A DNA stretch of 64,000 bases, taken from the NCBI RefSeq assembly GCF_000337795.1, contig NZ_AOLP01000019.1, forward strand, positions 62,001-126,000. Direction: 5' to 3'. Shown piece by piece: positions 22,725-32,775 of this stretch. Below the pieces are notes generated by a model. That model ran no database searches. It was not told where the DNA came from and was given only the letters and a program-made list of their open reading frames with translations. The stretch's first letter is position 1; every line of letters begins with the position of its first letter. The translations under genes were made by a program, and so were the position numbers. This stretch comes from Haloferax denitrificans ATCC 35960. Lineage in GTDB: Archaea; Halobacteriota; Halobacteria; Halobacteriales; Haloferacaceae.

Positions 22725-24989
22725 ATGGATAGCGAGATTATTGACGCGGTGACCGGGTGGGACTCCGCGCCCGCCGAACGGGGCTACGGTGGCCTCCGGT
22801 CGCTCGCGGACGACGGCTTCACAGGAGCCGTCGTCGCAGGCATGACGTGGGGATTCATGCTCAACGGCCGTCTCCTCGGGGTTTTCGACGGGACGGTCGA
22901 CGGTTTCGAGGGTGAATCGATAGAGGCGTATCGCGCACCGGACCCGGCCCTGCCGCTTCTGTACGCGATGCGTGAGACCGGCGGCGACGTCCGCGCGCAG
23001 TACTACACGGAGGAGACGCCGCTACAGGACGCCGACGGAACGCTCTCGGCGGGCGGCTTCACCGGCTACGTCGAGCTGTCGGAGAACGTGCTCTCGGGCG
23101 ACTACTACGTCGTCTACCACGGGGGGAAGTCGATGAGCGCCGCCTTCGTCGGCAACAGCAGGCGACTCATCACCGGCGACGAGGCGTTCGAGCGCGCGAG
23201 CGGCGAGGTTGGCATCTACAAGGTCTACGACGTGGACCTCGACCTCGTCGACATCCCCGGCGGCGAACCCGACGAGGAGGCCGCCGAGACGGCGGGAGTC
23301 GCCGCTGGCGGCGTCGCTCCGGCGGGCGACGAAGCGGCCGAAGACGCCGCCGAGGACGCGGACGCCCCGACGGCCACCGACGAGCCGGAGACGACCACCG
23401 ACGCCGACGAGGACGACGCTGAGACCCCCGATATCGGCGGTGTCGACGACGACGCCGACTTCGTCGGTGACGAGCCGGCGGCGGCCGACGAGCCGGAGCC
23501 GGCGGACGGAGAACCGGCCCCTGCCGCCTCGGCCGACGCGGCCGCGGGCGACGCCGAGCCGACCGAGCCGTCGACTCCCGACGACGGGCCGACCGGGTCG
23601 GAACCCGACCCGTCTGGCCCCGCGAGTGAGCCGCAGTCGTCGGAGTCGGCCGAGGCGACCGCGCCGTCCGCGAGCCGGTCTTCGCAGGCCGACGCCGAGT
23701 CGCGGTCGCCCACGACAGATGGACCGGTCGTCGTCGACGCCCCGCAGAAGAACGGCGAGCCGGCGGCGGCCGACGAGCCGTCCGCCGCAGACGACGCGAC
23801 CGGCGACGACGTGTTCTCCGCCGAAGCGCAGTGGCGAAACGCCCGGTCGATTCCGTCGCTCGACCCCCGCGACGCCGAGGGCGAGTCCGTCGACGGCCGC
23901 CCCGGGACGCCCCGGAGCCACCAGCGGAACACGACGCACGCGACGCACCGCCGACCGTCGCGGGGCGGGGCGGCCGCCGAGTCGCGGCCGTCGCCGGAAG
24001 ACCAGCCGACCCAGCGGCAGTCTCAGCCGGCCGAACAGACGTCGGAGGAGCCCGCGGTCGACCCGGCGGAAGCCGAGTCGCTGAAACAGCGAGTCGAGTC
24101 GCTGTCGTCCGAGCGCGACCGGCTCGAATCCGAGCGCGACGCCCTCCGCGAGGAGCGCGACGAACACCGCTCGCGCGCCGAGGAGCTGGAAGGCCGCGTC
24201 GCCGAGCTCGAATCGGAGGTCGAGCGGCTCCGGAGACAGCTCGACGAGGCGGGCATCCGGTCGACCGACCGCTCGATGTCGGCCGACGAGGCGCTCCGCG
24301 GGACGAACCTGTTCGTCCGCTACGCCCGGAAGGGCGAGGCGACGCTGGAGAAAGCCCACGACGGGCAGGCCTCCCGCGAGGAGGTCACCGAGAACCTCCG
24401 GCTGGAACACCACACCACGTTCGACACGGAGGGGCTCGGCATCGACGGCCAGCCCTACGAGGAGTTCCTCCACGAGACGCCCGAGTACGGCTTCGCCAAG
24501 TGGGTCGTCACCGACCTGCTCTACGAAATCGGCGAGACGGGCAATCGGTCGAGCCTCGCCGGCGTCTTCGACTCGATTCCGAAGGCCGACCGAATCGAGC
24601 TGTACGGGAGCGTCTCGATACCGCTCGGCGACGGCGAAGCCGAGTCGCGGCAGTTCGACATCATCGTCCGCGACCAGATGGGCGAGCCGCTGTTCGTGGC
24701 GAACCTGAACGACTCGCGGGACCCGGCGACCCGGCCGATGGTCACCCAGCTCATCAAGGACTCGAAGACCGTCGCCGACGCGAAAGAGACGCTCGGCTCG
24801 GCGTTCATGGTCACGAAGAGCTTCTTCGAACCGGGGGCGCTGGAAGCCGCCACCGAGGAGACCGGCGGCGGCCTCCTGAGCCGGTCGAAGCGCAAGAGCT
24901 TCGTGAAGCTCTCGCGGAAGCAGGGCTACCACCTCTGTCTGGTCGAAGCGCGGGGCGGCGAGTTCCACCTGAACGTCCCCGACCTCTGA
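22725..24989 (+). CDS. haloarchaeal multidomain protein with acidic linker and coiled coil
   Basis: 754 residues in four parts. Residues 1-180: folded domain beginning MDSEIIDAVTGWDSAP, with YYVVYHGGKSMSAAFVGN. About 180-440: low-complexity Asp/Glu/Ala/Pro linker. About 450-510: strong coiled coil (ESLKQRVESLSSERDRLESE). From about 518: a folded domain starting LRGTNLFVRYARKGEATLEKAH and containing DSIPKADRIELYGSV and FDIIVRDQMGEPLFVANLND. The last piece has an alternating charged/hydrophobic pattern reminiscent of a degenerate PD-(D/E)xK fold, but I cannot confirm it. No membrane segment. It resembles a haloarchaea-only family (DUF7527, from memory). Function unknown. Confidence 0.75.
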   Translation: MDSEIIDAVTGWDSAPAERGYGGLRSLADDGFTGAVVAGMTWGFMLNGRLLGVFDGTVDGFEGESIEAYRAPDPALPLLYAMRETGGDVRAQYYTEETPLQDADGTLSAGGFTGYVELSENVLSGDYYVVYHGGKSMSAAFVGNSRRLITGDEAFERASGEVGIYKVYDVDLDLVDIPGGEPDEEAAETAGVAAGGVAPAGDEAAEDAAEDADAPTATDEPETTTDADEDDAETPDIGGVDDDADFVGDEPAAADEPEPADGEPAPAASADAAAGDAEPTEPSTPDDGPTGSEPDPSGPASEPQSSESAEATAPSASRSSQADAESRSPTTDGPVVVDAPQKNGEPAAADEPSAADDATGDDVFSAEAQWRNARSIPSLDPRDAEGESVDGRPGTPRSHQRNTTHATHRRPSRGGAAAESRPSPEDQPTQRQSQPAEQTSEEPAVDPAEAESLKQRVESLSSERDRLESERDALREERDEHRSRAEELEGRVAELESEVERLRRQLDEAGIRSTDRSMSADEALRGTNLFVRYARKGEATLEKAHDGQASREEVTENLRLEHHTTFDTEGLGIDGQPYEEFLHETPEYGFAKWVVTDLLYEIGETGNRSSLAGVFDSIPKADRIELYGSVSIPLGDGEAESRQFDIIVRDQMGEPLFVANLNDSRDPATRPMVTQLIKDSKTVADAKETLGSAFMVTKSFFEPGALEAATEETGGGLLSRSKRKSFVKLSRKQGYHLCLVEARGGEFHLNVPDL

Positions 24990-25243
24990 GTCGGCGACCG
25001 CGACTCGGCGTCGCCGTCGCTGTTTTGCTGTCGTCTTTCCGCTTTGTCAGCCGCCACGCACGGAGCGCCGGGGCTGTCAGCGTTACTGAATGATAGTGAA
25101 ACAGCCGCGGGGCTCGGAGAGCGTCCGCGGCGAGTGTCCGTGGTGTCGCGTCGAAGCGTCGCTACGCGGTCGGTCCGATGTCGTGCCCGGAAAGACTCGT
25201 CGGACGAAACAGGATAGAACGACCGCGTGCGCCTGAAGTGTGG

Positions 25244-25549
25244 TTAGTTCTCGATTTCGGCCGCTTCCTCGATCTTCATCGATTCGAGCTTGCCGACGAT
25301 TTCGTCAAGCTTGTCGTCGAGTTCGTCGACGAACTCCTGGGTGCGCTCGGTGGTGATTGCGCCCTGGCTGGAGGGTTCGATGAGGTTCTCTTCTTCGAGA
25401 ACGCGGAGGGAGTAGCGGACCTTGTGGTGCGGGTAGCCCGTCTCGTTGGACATCTTCACGATGCCGATTGGCTCACTTTCGATGACCATCTTCAGGACCT
25501 GGAGATGGCGCTCCAACATATCGACTTCCTTCTCAAGTCGGTCTATCAT
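25244..25549 (-). CDS. winged-helix transcriptional regulator, 101 aa
   Basis: ATG 25549 is chosen because a box A (CTTAAA on the minus strand) is ~30 nt upstream; the longer frame starting at 25669 runs through that promoter. A leading coiled-coil helix (MIDRLEKEVDMLERHLQVLK) is followed by a winged helix (IGIVKMSNETGYPHHKVRYS, LRVLEEENLIEPSSQG) and a second helical stretch. A single-domain dimeric regulator in appearance. It is divergent from purA across ~230 bp. Confidence 0.75.
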   Translation of the reverse strand: MIDRLEKEVDMLERHLQVLKMVIESEPIGIVKMSNETGYPHHKVRYSLRVLEEENLIEPSSQGAITTERTQEFVDELDDKLDEIVGKLESMKIEEAAEIEN

Positions 25550-25781
25550 GCCATTTGTTAACTCTTCTTGGTAGGCTTTAAGCCTTGCCCTCCGAGCCGG
25601 CGAAAAATCCGGTAACCCGACCTTACTGAGGACACTAATTAACCGTTGTGTTATCCGTCGCCACGCCAATGCGTGTTCATGGCGTATTTCTCGGAGACTG
25701 CGATAGAATTAGGCACGTTCGTGTATCGCTCGTCGGCCGCGACCGTAATCTGTTTAGTCCGGCGCGGGGAACGGCCGACGT

Positions 25782-27113
25782 ATGACTGTTACCATCGTCG
25801 GTTCGCAACTCGGCGACGAGGGCAAAGGCGCGCTCGTCGACCTGTGGGGCGGCGACGCTGACATCGTCGTCCGCTATCAGGGCGGCGACAACGCCGGCCA
25901 CACCGTCGTCGAAGACGGCGAGGAGTACAAGCTGTCGCTCGTCCCGAGCGGAGCCGTCCGCGACAAGGTCGGCGTCCTCGGAAACGGCTGTGTCATCAAC
26001 CCGCGGACGCTGTTCTCCGAAATCGACGACCTCCGCGAGCGCGGCCTCGACCCCGACGTGCGCCTCGCCAAGCGCGCGCACGTCATCATGCCGTACCACC
26101 GCCGCCTCGACAACATCGAAGAGGAGGCGAAGGCCGACTCGGACCTCACCGTCGGCACGACCGGTCGCGGCATCGGCCCCACCTACGAGGACAAGGCCGG
26201 CCGCCGCGGCATCCGCGTCGGCGACCTGCTCGACCCCGACGTGCTCCGCCAGCGACTGGAGTACGTGGTGCCCAAGAAGAAAGCGCTCATCGAGGACGTC
26301 TACGGGCTCGAAGCCGGCGAGGAGTGCGACGTGGAAGCGCTCATCGAAGAGTACACCGAAATCGGTCGCCGCCTCCGTGAGGACGACATGGCCGTCAACT
26401 GCGGCGACTTCCTCGCCGAGCGTCGCGAGGCCGGCGACAACGTGATGTTCGAGGGCGCGCAGGGCACGCTCATCGACATCGACCACGGGAGCTACCCGTA
26501 CGTGACCTCCTCGAACCCGACCGCGGGCGGCGCGGCTACCGGCACCGGCGTCGGCCCGACCGTCGTCGGACAGGGCGAGGTCGTCGGCATCGTCAAATCC
26601 TATCTCTCCCGCGTCGGCGAGGGACCGATGCCGACCGAGCTGAAAGACGACGCCCACGACGAGGAACTCGCCGACTTCATCCGCGAGAAGGGCGGCGAGT
26701 TCGGCACCGTCACCGGCCGCCCGCGCCGCATCGGCTGGCTCGACATGCCGATGCTCCGCCACGCCGCCCGCGTCAGCGGCTTCACCGGCATCGCCGTCAA
26801 CCACCTCGACGTGCTCGCCGGCCTCGACGAGGTCAAAGTCGGCCACGCCTACGAACTGGAGGGCGAGGAACGCCTGACGATGCCCGCGACCACCGAGCGC
26901 TGGGGCGAGTGCGAACCCGTCCTCAAGGAGTTCGACACGTGGCCCGAAGTGGACTGGGCGGCCGTCGCCGAGGAGGGCTACGAGGCCATCCCCGACGCCG
27001 CACAGGACTACCTCGAATACCTCTCGGACGAACTCGACGTGCCGATTTACGCCGTCGGCGTCGGCCCCGGCCGGGAGCAGACGGTCCACATCGAGAACCC
27101 GTTCGATAACTGA
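25782..27113 (+). CDS. purA: adenylosuccinate synthase
   Basis: 443 residues. The start VTIVGSQLGDEGKGALVD carries the GDEGKG phosphate-binding loop with the catalytic Asp, NAGHTV follows, and FEGAQGTLIDIDHGSYPYVT is the second conserved block. It joins IMP and aspartate using GTP, the first committed step to AMP. Box A TTTAGT lies ~28 nt upstream. Slightly longer than typical (about 430) because of an insert near residue 165-180. Confidence 0.97.
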   Translation: MTVTIVGSQLGDEGKGALVDLWGGDADIVVRYQGGDNAGHTVVEDGEEYKLSLVPSGAVRDKVGVLGNGCVINPRTLFSEIDDLRERGLDPDVRLAKRAHVIMPYHRRLDNIEEEAKADSDLTVGTTGRGIGPTYEDKAGRRGIRVGDLLDPDVLRQRLEYVVPKKKALIEDVYGLEAGEECDVEALIEEYTEIGRRLREDDMAVNCGDFLAERREAGDNVMFEGAQGTLIDIDHGSYPYVTSSNPTAGGAATGTGVGPTVVGQGEVVGIVKSYLSRVGEGPMPTELKDDAHDEELADFIREKGGEFGTVTGRPRRIGWLDMPMLRHAARVSGFTGIAVNHLDVLAGLDEVKVGHAYELEGEERLTMPATTERWGECEPVLKEFDTWPEVDWAAVAEEGYEAIPDAAQDYLEYLSDELDVPIYAVGVGPGREQTVHIENPFDN

Positions 27114-27221
27114 GCGCCCCGTGGTCGTTCGACCGGCGACGGCGCGTTTCCGTCCGCAGACCGTCGCCGCGACGGCGGCGAACCCGTACGCTTTTACTTC
27201 GCGCAATCCACCGTCACGACG

Positions 27222-27407
27222 ATGAAAGAATCCCTGATGGACATCCTCTGTGACCCCCTCGACAAGAGCGAACTCGAGCTGGAAGTCGACGAGCGCGACG
27301 GCGACGAAATCATCGAGGGGCGGCTCATCGGCACGGTCACCGGCGAGGTGTACCCCATCGAGGACGGCATCCCGAACCTCCTGCCGCCGGACATGCGCGA
27401 CGACTGA
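27222..27407 (+). CDS. trm112: Trm112-family methyltransferase activator
   Basis: 61 residues with the Trm112/UPF0434 fold pattern: MDILCDPLDKSELEL and the C-terminal GEVYPIEDGIPNLLPPDMR. Only the first Cys of the usual zinc site is kept, as in other halophile versions. Trm112 stabilises and activates several tRNA, rRNA and release-factor methyltransferases. Short single gene after purA. Confidence 0.9.
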   Translation: MKESLMDILCDPLDKSELELEVDERDGDEIIEGRLIGTVTGEVYPIEDGIPNLLPPDMRDD

Positions 27408-27464
27408 GGGGCGACACCTCATCGGACCTGAACGTTTTTCTATTCTCGTCTCGACGGTGAAGCC

Positions 27465-28046
27465 GTGTCGAACGCGCCGCTCACCGTCACGCTGAACGAC
27501 GAGCGCCCACACGACCTCTCGGTAGCGCCGTCGTTCTCGACGAACGGGTCGTTCTCGGTCGAGCTCGCGAACGAGGGACAGGCGGTGCACGTCCACCTCC
27601 ACATCGACGACCAACTCTCGCGCGCGGCGAGCCTGTCCGAAGGAAACCACTTCGTCGACGGCGGCCAGACGAAGACCGTCGAGGTGTTCGTCACCTCGCC
27701 GCCCGAACCGGTGTCGGGGAAGCTCAAAATCGTCTCGGGCCACGGCTCGGAGACGAGGTACGTCGACGTGACCGTCGACCCCGGCTCCGGCGGCAAGCCG
27801 CCGGTCGACGTGGACGAGACGCTCTCGAAGCCCAAGCAACCCGAACCCGAGCCGAGCGTGACCGAAAGCATCGCCGACGTGTTCCCGAGCGTCGACCCGC
27901 GGGCCGCCCCGCTTTTCGGCCTCGCGCTGGTCGCGCTCGTCCTCGCGGTGGCGCTCGCCTCGTTGTTCGAGAGCTTCGCCATCACCCTCGGGGCCGGCGT
28001 CGTCGTCGGCGGCGTCCTCGCGGCGCTGGTGCTGACGATGCGGTGA
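27465..28046 (+). CDS. membrane-anchored haloarchaeal protein, 193 aa
   Basis: GTG 27465 sits ~28 nt after a box A (GTTTTTCTATTC), so leaderless. The first ~120 residues look like a beta-sandwich (SFSVELANEGQAVHVHLHID). A Pro/Lys linker and two C-terminal hydrophobic helices follow (LFGLALVALVLAVALASLF and the final GVVVGGVLAALVL). No signal peptide, so the domain may be cytoplasmic. Resembles a haloarchaeal DUF (DUF7524, from memory). Confidence 0.65.
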   Translation: MSNAPLTVTLNDERPHDLSVAPSFSTNGSFSVELANEGQAVHVHLHIDDQLSRAASLSEGNHFVDGGQTKTVEVFVTSPPEPVSGKLKIVSGHGSETRYVDVTVDPGSGGKPPVDVDETLSKPKQPEPEPSVTESIADVFPSVDPRAAPLFGLALVALVLAVALASLFESFAITLGAGVVVGGVLAALVLTMR

Positions 28047-28080
28047 CTAAAAACGAAACGCGGAGCGCTCGCGGCGCGGC

Positions 28081-29223
28081 CTACTCGCCGTCGGGCGCGT
28101 CGGTCGGGACGCCGCCGAGGTTGCCCTCGTCGTCGAACAGCTTCGCGCGCAGGAACCGCGCCCGGTAGCGGTTCGCGCCCTCGTACACGTCGGCCTCGCG
28201 GATGTCGTCGGTGCGGTCGTCCGCGACGGCGTCGATGATGTCCTCGACCTGTTGTTTCTCCGAGGGCGTCAGTTCGAACTCGTACGTCTGGGTCTCTTCG
28301 CCCTCCAGCCGCGTCCACTTGCGGGACGCCGCGATGACGACGGAACACGGCTCGCGGCACGGGAACGCGCCGTCGCCGCCGTCGACGTCGAGGTCGGTGT
28401 CGTCGTCGTACTCCCACTCGCGGCGCTTGACGCACTGGCTGTCGTCACAGCAGGCCTCCGCGACCCAGTCGACGTGCTCGTGGCCGTCGCCGCGGTTCCA
28501 CGTCTTCACGACGCTGTACATCCCGGTCTGGCGGCCGATGGCGTCCTCCCAGTGGGTCACGTCGAGTTCGCCCCGGCGCTCGCGGTACCAGTTCGGCACC
28601 GACGCGGGGTAGAACGTCTCGACGGTCTCGACGAGGTCGCGGCCGTCGAGGTCGGGGAACACCCAGCCGCCGGCGAGGTTGTTGCCGGACTTCAGCGGGC
28701 GGTACCGACCCTTCTCGTCGTAGGTCGCCAACTGCCGGGCCGCGAGCGGTTCGCGGTAGGGGTCGAGGGCGTCGCGGTCGGCGTCGGCCTCGTCGGCGTG
28801 GCGGAGTTCGTAGGACCGCTCGCCGTGGTCGCCGACCGTGACCGTGACGAGCAGTTGGCCCCACTCGCGGCTGACGCCGTCTCGGAGGGCGTCGTAGCGC
28901 TCGGGAACCGGCGCACTGTTGCTCTCGCCATCGCCGTCGTCGCCCGCATCGACCGGCGCGCCCTCGACCCAGCGGAGGAACGCCCGCCGCTGGGGGCTGG
29001 CCTCGCCGACGACCTCGGTCCAGAAGTACCAGTTCGTCGCGTAGTCGTCGGCGTCGGCGTCTTCGAGCGCCTCGCGGAGGCCGTCTTCCGTGAGTCCCGA
29101 AAGCGTCGAGTCGGGCGTTTCGAGGCGGAAGCCGGCGTCGTCGTGAACGACGGAGAGTCCGTCGAGCGAGACGCCGTCGCCGGTCGCCGCGGCGTCGACG
29201 AGGGCGTCGAGGTGGTGTCCCAT
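28081..29223 (-). CDS. DR2241-family protein, CbiX partner with Cys cluster
   Basis: 380 residues from ATG 29223; its A is shared with the cbiX stop (TGATG), so the pair is translationally coupled. The C-terminal third has a Cys-rich stretch: ACCDDSQCVKRREW and, about 35 residues on, FPCREPCS, suited to a 4Fe-4S cluster. The Deinococcus protein DR2241 carries this domain fused to a CbiX domain, so a role in cobalt insertion or siroheme/cobalamin precursor handling is inferred. The long upstream frame is a shadow of cbiX. Confidence 0.78.
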   Translation of the reverse strand: MGHHLDALVDAAATGDGVSLDGLSVVHDDAGFRLETPDSTLSGLTEDGLREALEDADADDYATNWYFWTEVVGEASPQRRAFLRWVEGAPVDAGDDGDGESNSAPVPERYDALRDGVSREWGQLLVTVTVGDHGERSYELRHADEADADRDALDPYREPLAARQLATYDEKGRYRPLKSGNNLAGGWVFPDLDGRDLVETVETFYPASVPNWYRERRGELDVTHWEDAIGRQTGMYSVVKTWNRGDGHEHVDWVAEACCDDSQCVKRREWEYDDDTDLDVDGGDGAFPCREPCSVVIAASRKWTRLEGEETQTYEFELTPSEKQQVEDIIDAVADDRTDDIREADVYEGANRYRARFLRAKLFDDEGNLGGVPTDAPDGE

Positions 29224-30101
29224 CAGTTCGCCTCCTGCGGCGTTTTCCGGGTGCGTTCGCGCACGACTTCGAGCGCGTCGCCGATGTCGGCGCCCGCGTC
29301 GGCGGCGCGTTCGAGCACCACGTCGGCCATGAGGCCCTCGGTGCCGACCGCGCCGGCGTACCAGATGCGGTGTCCGTCGACCTCGGCGGGCACGTCGTAG
29401 CCCGTGCGGTAGTCGTCGGTCAGGCCCATGTCCTCCGGGATGTCCTCTTGGGTGTGGAAGCCGTCGGCGATAAACAGCGGGACGACCACCACGTCCTCGG
29501 AGTCGAAGTAGTCGGTCACGTCGTCCACTTCTGGTTCCTCGTCCATGTAGAGCGCCTGCACCTCGTCGAAGCGGTCCATCTCCCTGATGCGGTCGGCGTG
29601 GTACTCGATGGCCTTCGCGGAGTTCTCGTTGCGCTCGGTCCCGTGGCCGACGACGGCGAGGCCGAAGCCCTCGCCGACGTTCGGGTCGCCGGTGACCGTC
29701 TCGGCCCGGCGGACCAACACGTCGGTCATCGCCGCGTGCGTCCCGACCGGCCCGCAGTAGTGTATCGTCTTCTCGGGCACGTCCGTCGCGGTGAGCGTGA
29801 CGTGCGACGCCGACAGGCCGTCGGAGTCCCAGTCGGCCACGTCCCACCCGTTGAGGCGGAGTTCGCGCGGGATGACCTGCTCCGTGAAGTAGCCCTCGCT
29901 GATGAAAAGCGGGACGACGTACACCTCGTCGGCCTCCACGGTCCGGAGCACCTCGCGGATTGACGGCTCTTCCTTCCAGAAGCCGGTCCGCACCTCGTCG
30001 AACGCGCCCACCTCGCGGACCGTGTCCGCGTGGTCGTAGGTGGGGGCGCTCGAATCCGGGTTCAGGTGGGACCCGTGCGCCACGATGACCAGAGCTTGCA
30101 T
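29223..30101 (-). CDS. cbiX: sirohydrochlorin cobaltochelatase, two-domain CbiX
   Basis: 292 residues made of two CbiX repeats: MQALVIVAHGSHLN (His9 in the metal-binding position) with VYVVPLFISEGYFTEQVIP, and a second half AVVGHGTERN with VVVVPLFIADGFHTQEDIP. It inserts cobalt into sirohydrochlorin on the anaerobic cobalamin route. Coupled to the downstream DR2241-family gene. The B12 importer genes 13 kb away are not co-transcribed with it. Confidence 0.92.
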   Translation of the reverse strand: MQALVIVAHGSHLNPDSSAPTYDHADTVREVGAFDEVRTGFWKEEPSIREVLRTVEADEVYVVPLFISEGYFTEQVIPRELRLNGWDVADWDSDGLSASHVTLTATDVPEKTIHYCGPVGTHAAMTDVLVRRAETVTGDPNVGEGFGLAVVGHGTERNENSAKAIEYHADRIREMDRFDEVQALYMDEEPEVDDVTDYFDSEDVVVVPLFIADGFHTQEDIPEDMGLTDDYRTGYDVPAEVDGHRIWYAGAVGTEGLMADVVLERAADAGADIGDALEVVRERTRKTPQEAN

Positions 30102-30290
30102 GTCCGGGGGTTACGAGGGGAGTGTCTTATGAACTTCGCATCGGGGAAAGGAATCTTCGGGTTCGGACAACTCGCGTTCGCCACTCGTTCAGGAGACGCG
30201 AGACGGGGCGCGGGAAGTCGCGACCCACGACGACCGCGACAGCGCCCGCCGAGCGGCGGTTTTTTGCGCGCGCCCGACGACCCGCCAGAC

Positions 30291-30785
30291 ATGTCCCTCG
30301 CCGCCGACGCGCGCGACGCAGTCCGCGAACGACCGTATCTCCTCGCCGCGCTCCGCGCGGGCGTCGTCAACTACGCCGCCGCCGCGGCCGAACTCGACCT
30401 CGGCGACGACGAGGCGGTCGCGGCCGCGCTCCGCCGGTTCGCCGACGACCTCCCGCCGCTGGAAGCCGACCCCCGAGACGCGTCCGTGACGATGCGGAGC
30501 GGCGTCGGCCTCGTCGGCGAGGACGTCGAGGAATCCGACGACGACCCCGTGCTCTCGGTCGCCGGCGTCGACCTCGCGAGCGGCGGCCCGCTCACGGCTA
30601 TCATCGCTGAGGGCGAGGTGGACCCGGCCGTCCTCACCGCCGTCCTCTCCCGACTGGACGCTGAGTCCATCGTCGTCGACGCCGCGGGCGTCGCGGGCGA
30701 CGCGCTCGCCGTGGTCGTGCCGCGCCGACAGGGGGCCGCCGCCCTCCGCGTGGTCGAAGCGGCCGTCAGCGATTTATACGTCTGA
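30291..30785 (+). CDS. haloarchaeal protein, 164 aa
   Basis: ATG 30291 follows a T6 box A (30259-30265) by ~27 nt; the frame upstream is a shadow. The N-terminal half (DAVRERPYLLAALRAGVVNY) looks helical and HTH-like. The C-terminal half (LSVAGVDLASGGPLTAIIAEGEVDP ends in AALRVVEAAVSDLYV) has an ACT-like alternation. Resembles a haloarchaeal DUF (DUF7523, from memory). Possibly a small-molecule-binding regulator; unproven. Confidence 0.65.
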   Translation: MSLAADARDAVRERPYLLAALRAGVVNYAAAAAELDLGDDEAVAAALRRFADDLPPLEADPRDASVTMRSGVGLVGEDVEESDDDPVLSVAGVDLASGGPLTAIIAEGEVDPAVLTAVLSRLDAESIVVDAAGVAGDALAVVVPRRQGAAALRVVEAAVSDLYV

Positions 30786-30851
30786 TTCCCGGCTATCAGC
30801 CGTGATAGCCGGCGGACGGCGCTTATTACCACGGAGTCGCTGAATTCGTCA

Positions 30852-32648
30852 ATGGTTTCGCCCAGCCCCCGCGACGACGACGGCAACATCGCGCTTTCAT
30901 CCACGGAACTCCTCGCCGAACTCGACCTCGACGCCGACGAGTTGGGCTGGCGGCAGTCGTTCGTCGGCTTCGACGACGAGGACGCCGCGCGTCTCGCCGA
31001 CCTCCGGGGCGTCGTCGAGGCCCGCGACGAGGCGCTCGTCGACGGCTTCGTCGAGCCGGTTCTCGCCAACGAGCGGACGGCGGACGTCGTCGACCGCTCG
31101 AAGAGCGACCTCGACGGCCTCCGCGCGGTCGTCTCCGGCTACTACCGCTCGTTCACCGACGGGAACTACGACCAGAACCACTACGCGGCGCGCACGCGAA
31201 TCGGCCTGCTCCACGACAAACTCGACATGCCGTTGCACTACTTCGGCGGGATGTTCGCCAACGTCACCGGCATCTTCGCGGACGAACTCCGCGGGCGCGC
31301 CGTCGCCGACGCCACCGAGTCGCTGTCGGGCGACGACGCCGACCGCGTCGAAGACGCCGTCGACGAGGCGTTCGCGGACATGATGGCCGTCGTCCGCGGG
31401 CTCAACCTCGACCGACAGGTCGTCAACGCCACCTACCTCTACTCGTACTCGCTGGACGTCCGCGAGGAGGTCCGCCGGGCCAGAGAGAGCCGCGGCAACC
31501 TCGAATCGGTCGCCTCCCAACTCCACGAGGAGACCGCGGACACGAGCGAGAGTATCACCGAAATCGAGGAGTTGGCGGCCCGGCAGGCCGACATGACCGA
31601 GGAAATCGCCGCCGAGCTATCGAACCTCAGCGCGACCGTCGAGGAGGTCGCGGCCACCGCCGACGACGTGTCCTCGCGGAGCGACGAGGCGACCACGCGG
31701 GCCGAGGAGGGCCGCGCCGAGGCCGGCGAGGCAATCGACGCGATGCGGCAGGTCGGCGACGACCGCGACGAGATAACCGTGAACGTCGAGGCGCTCGTGG
31801 CCGCCATCGACGAGATTCAGAACATCGTCGAGGTCATCGACGAGGTGGCCGACCGGACGAACCTGCTCGCGCTCAACGCCTCCATCGAGGCCGCCCGCGC
31901 CGGCGAGGCCGGCTCCGGCTTCGCCGTCGTCGCGGACGAGGTGAAGTCGCTCGCCAACGAGTCGAAGTCGCAGGCCGAGCGCATCGGCCAGATGATAGAG
32001 GACGTGACAGACCACATCGAGGACACCGCCGAGGCGCTGTCGTCGGCCGACGAGAACATCGACCACGGCATCGAGCGGGTCGAATCGACCGTCGAGAGCC
32101 TCGACGAGATAACCGACTCGGTCGCCGACGTGACCGACGGCATCGACGAGGTGGCGCGCGCGACCGACGAGCAGGCGACGCTCACCTCCGACATCGCCAC
32201 CTTCGTCGACGACGCGGCGACGCAGGTCGACGAGGTGACAGCGGAGATAGACCGCATCTCCGAGAGCGTCTCCGAGCAGGCCGAACAGGCCGCCGACCTC
32301 GACACGGCGGTCGAGGACCTGGACCGCGAGGCCGACCTCGAATCGTTCCGCCGGCGCGCGGAGACGACGACCGACGGCGGCGTCCCAACCAGAGGCGGGC
32401 ACTACGCGCTCGCGTCGGCGGCGAACGCCGACCGCGCGGTCACGAGAGACACAGCACCGACGAGCGCGACCGGCGACCGAGTCGGCGACGCGGGGTCGAG
32501 CGCGACCGGTGGCGACTCGACCGACGGAGACTCGATTGATAGCGACCCGACCGACCGGATTCCGGCGTTCGTCAAGCGACTGCTCTCGGAGGAGACGCTG
32601 GCGAAGATTCGCCGCGGCGAGGCCGACCGCCCGGACTGGACGAAGTAG
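30852..32648 (+). CDS. hemAT: HemAT-type haem aerotaxis transducer
   Basis: 598 residues, soluble. Residues ~20-190 are a protoglobin/globin-sensor domain, with [20 protein letters not shown] carrying the likely proximal His. Residues ~200-530 are the methyl-accepting coiled coil, with the signalling hairpin tip around residue 340 ([12 protein letters not shown] ... [13 protein letters not shown]). A disordered Thr/Ser/Asp tail follows and ends in a short basic-acidic helix. It senses O2 and signals to CheA. No che genes are nearby. Box A CTTATTA is ~27 nt upstream of the ATG. Confidence 0.92.
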   Translation: MVSPSPRDDDGNIALSSTELLAELDLDADELGWRQSFVGFDDEDAARLADLRGVVEARDEALVDGFVEPVLANERTADVVDRSKSDLDGLRAVVSGYYRSFTDGNYDQNHYAARTRIGLLHDKLDMPLHYFGGMFANVTGIFADELRGRAVADATESLSGDDADRVEDAVDEAFADMMAVVRGLNLDRQVVNATYLYSYSLDVREEVRRARESRGNLESVASQLHEETADTSESITEIEELAARQADMTEEIAAELSNLSATVEEVAATADDVSSRSDEATTRAEEGRAEAGEAIDAMRQVGDDRDEITVNVEALVAAIDEIQNIVEVIDEVADRTNLLALNASIEAARAGEAGSGFAVVADEVKSLANESKSQAERIGQMIEDVTDHIEDTAEALSSADENIDHGIERVESTVESLDEITDSVADVTDGIDEVARATDEQATLTSDIATFVDDAATQVDEVTAEIDRISESVSEQAEQAADLDTAVEDLDREADLESFRRRAETTTDGGVPTRGGHYALASAANADRAVTRDTAPTSATGDRVGDAGSSATGGDSTDGDSIDSDPTDRIPAFVKRLLSEETLAKIRRGEADRPDWTK

Positions 32649-32775
32649 CGACCCGGCGAGGCGGCGACGGCGCGGCGGTCGCCCCGTAAGGACGGAGACA
32701 CACCGACCGCGCACCGACCGTGCACCGACCGCGGTTCCGACGGGTTGAAAGTGGTGCCGAGAGTAGCCGAGTGCG

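Noticed and set aside
24990..25243. Gap after the coiled-coil protein gene
   Set aside because: Only T-rich patches (GCTGTTTTGCTG, TCTTTCC) that may end transcription; no gene or clear structure.
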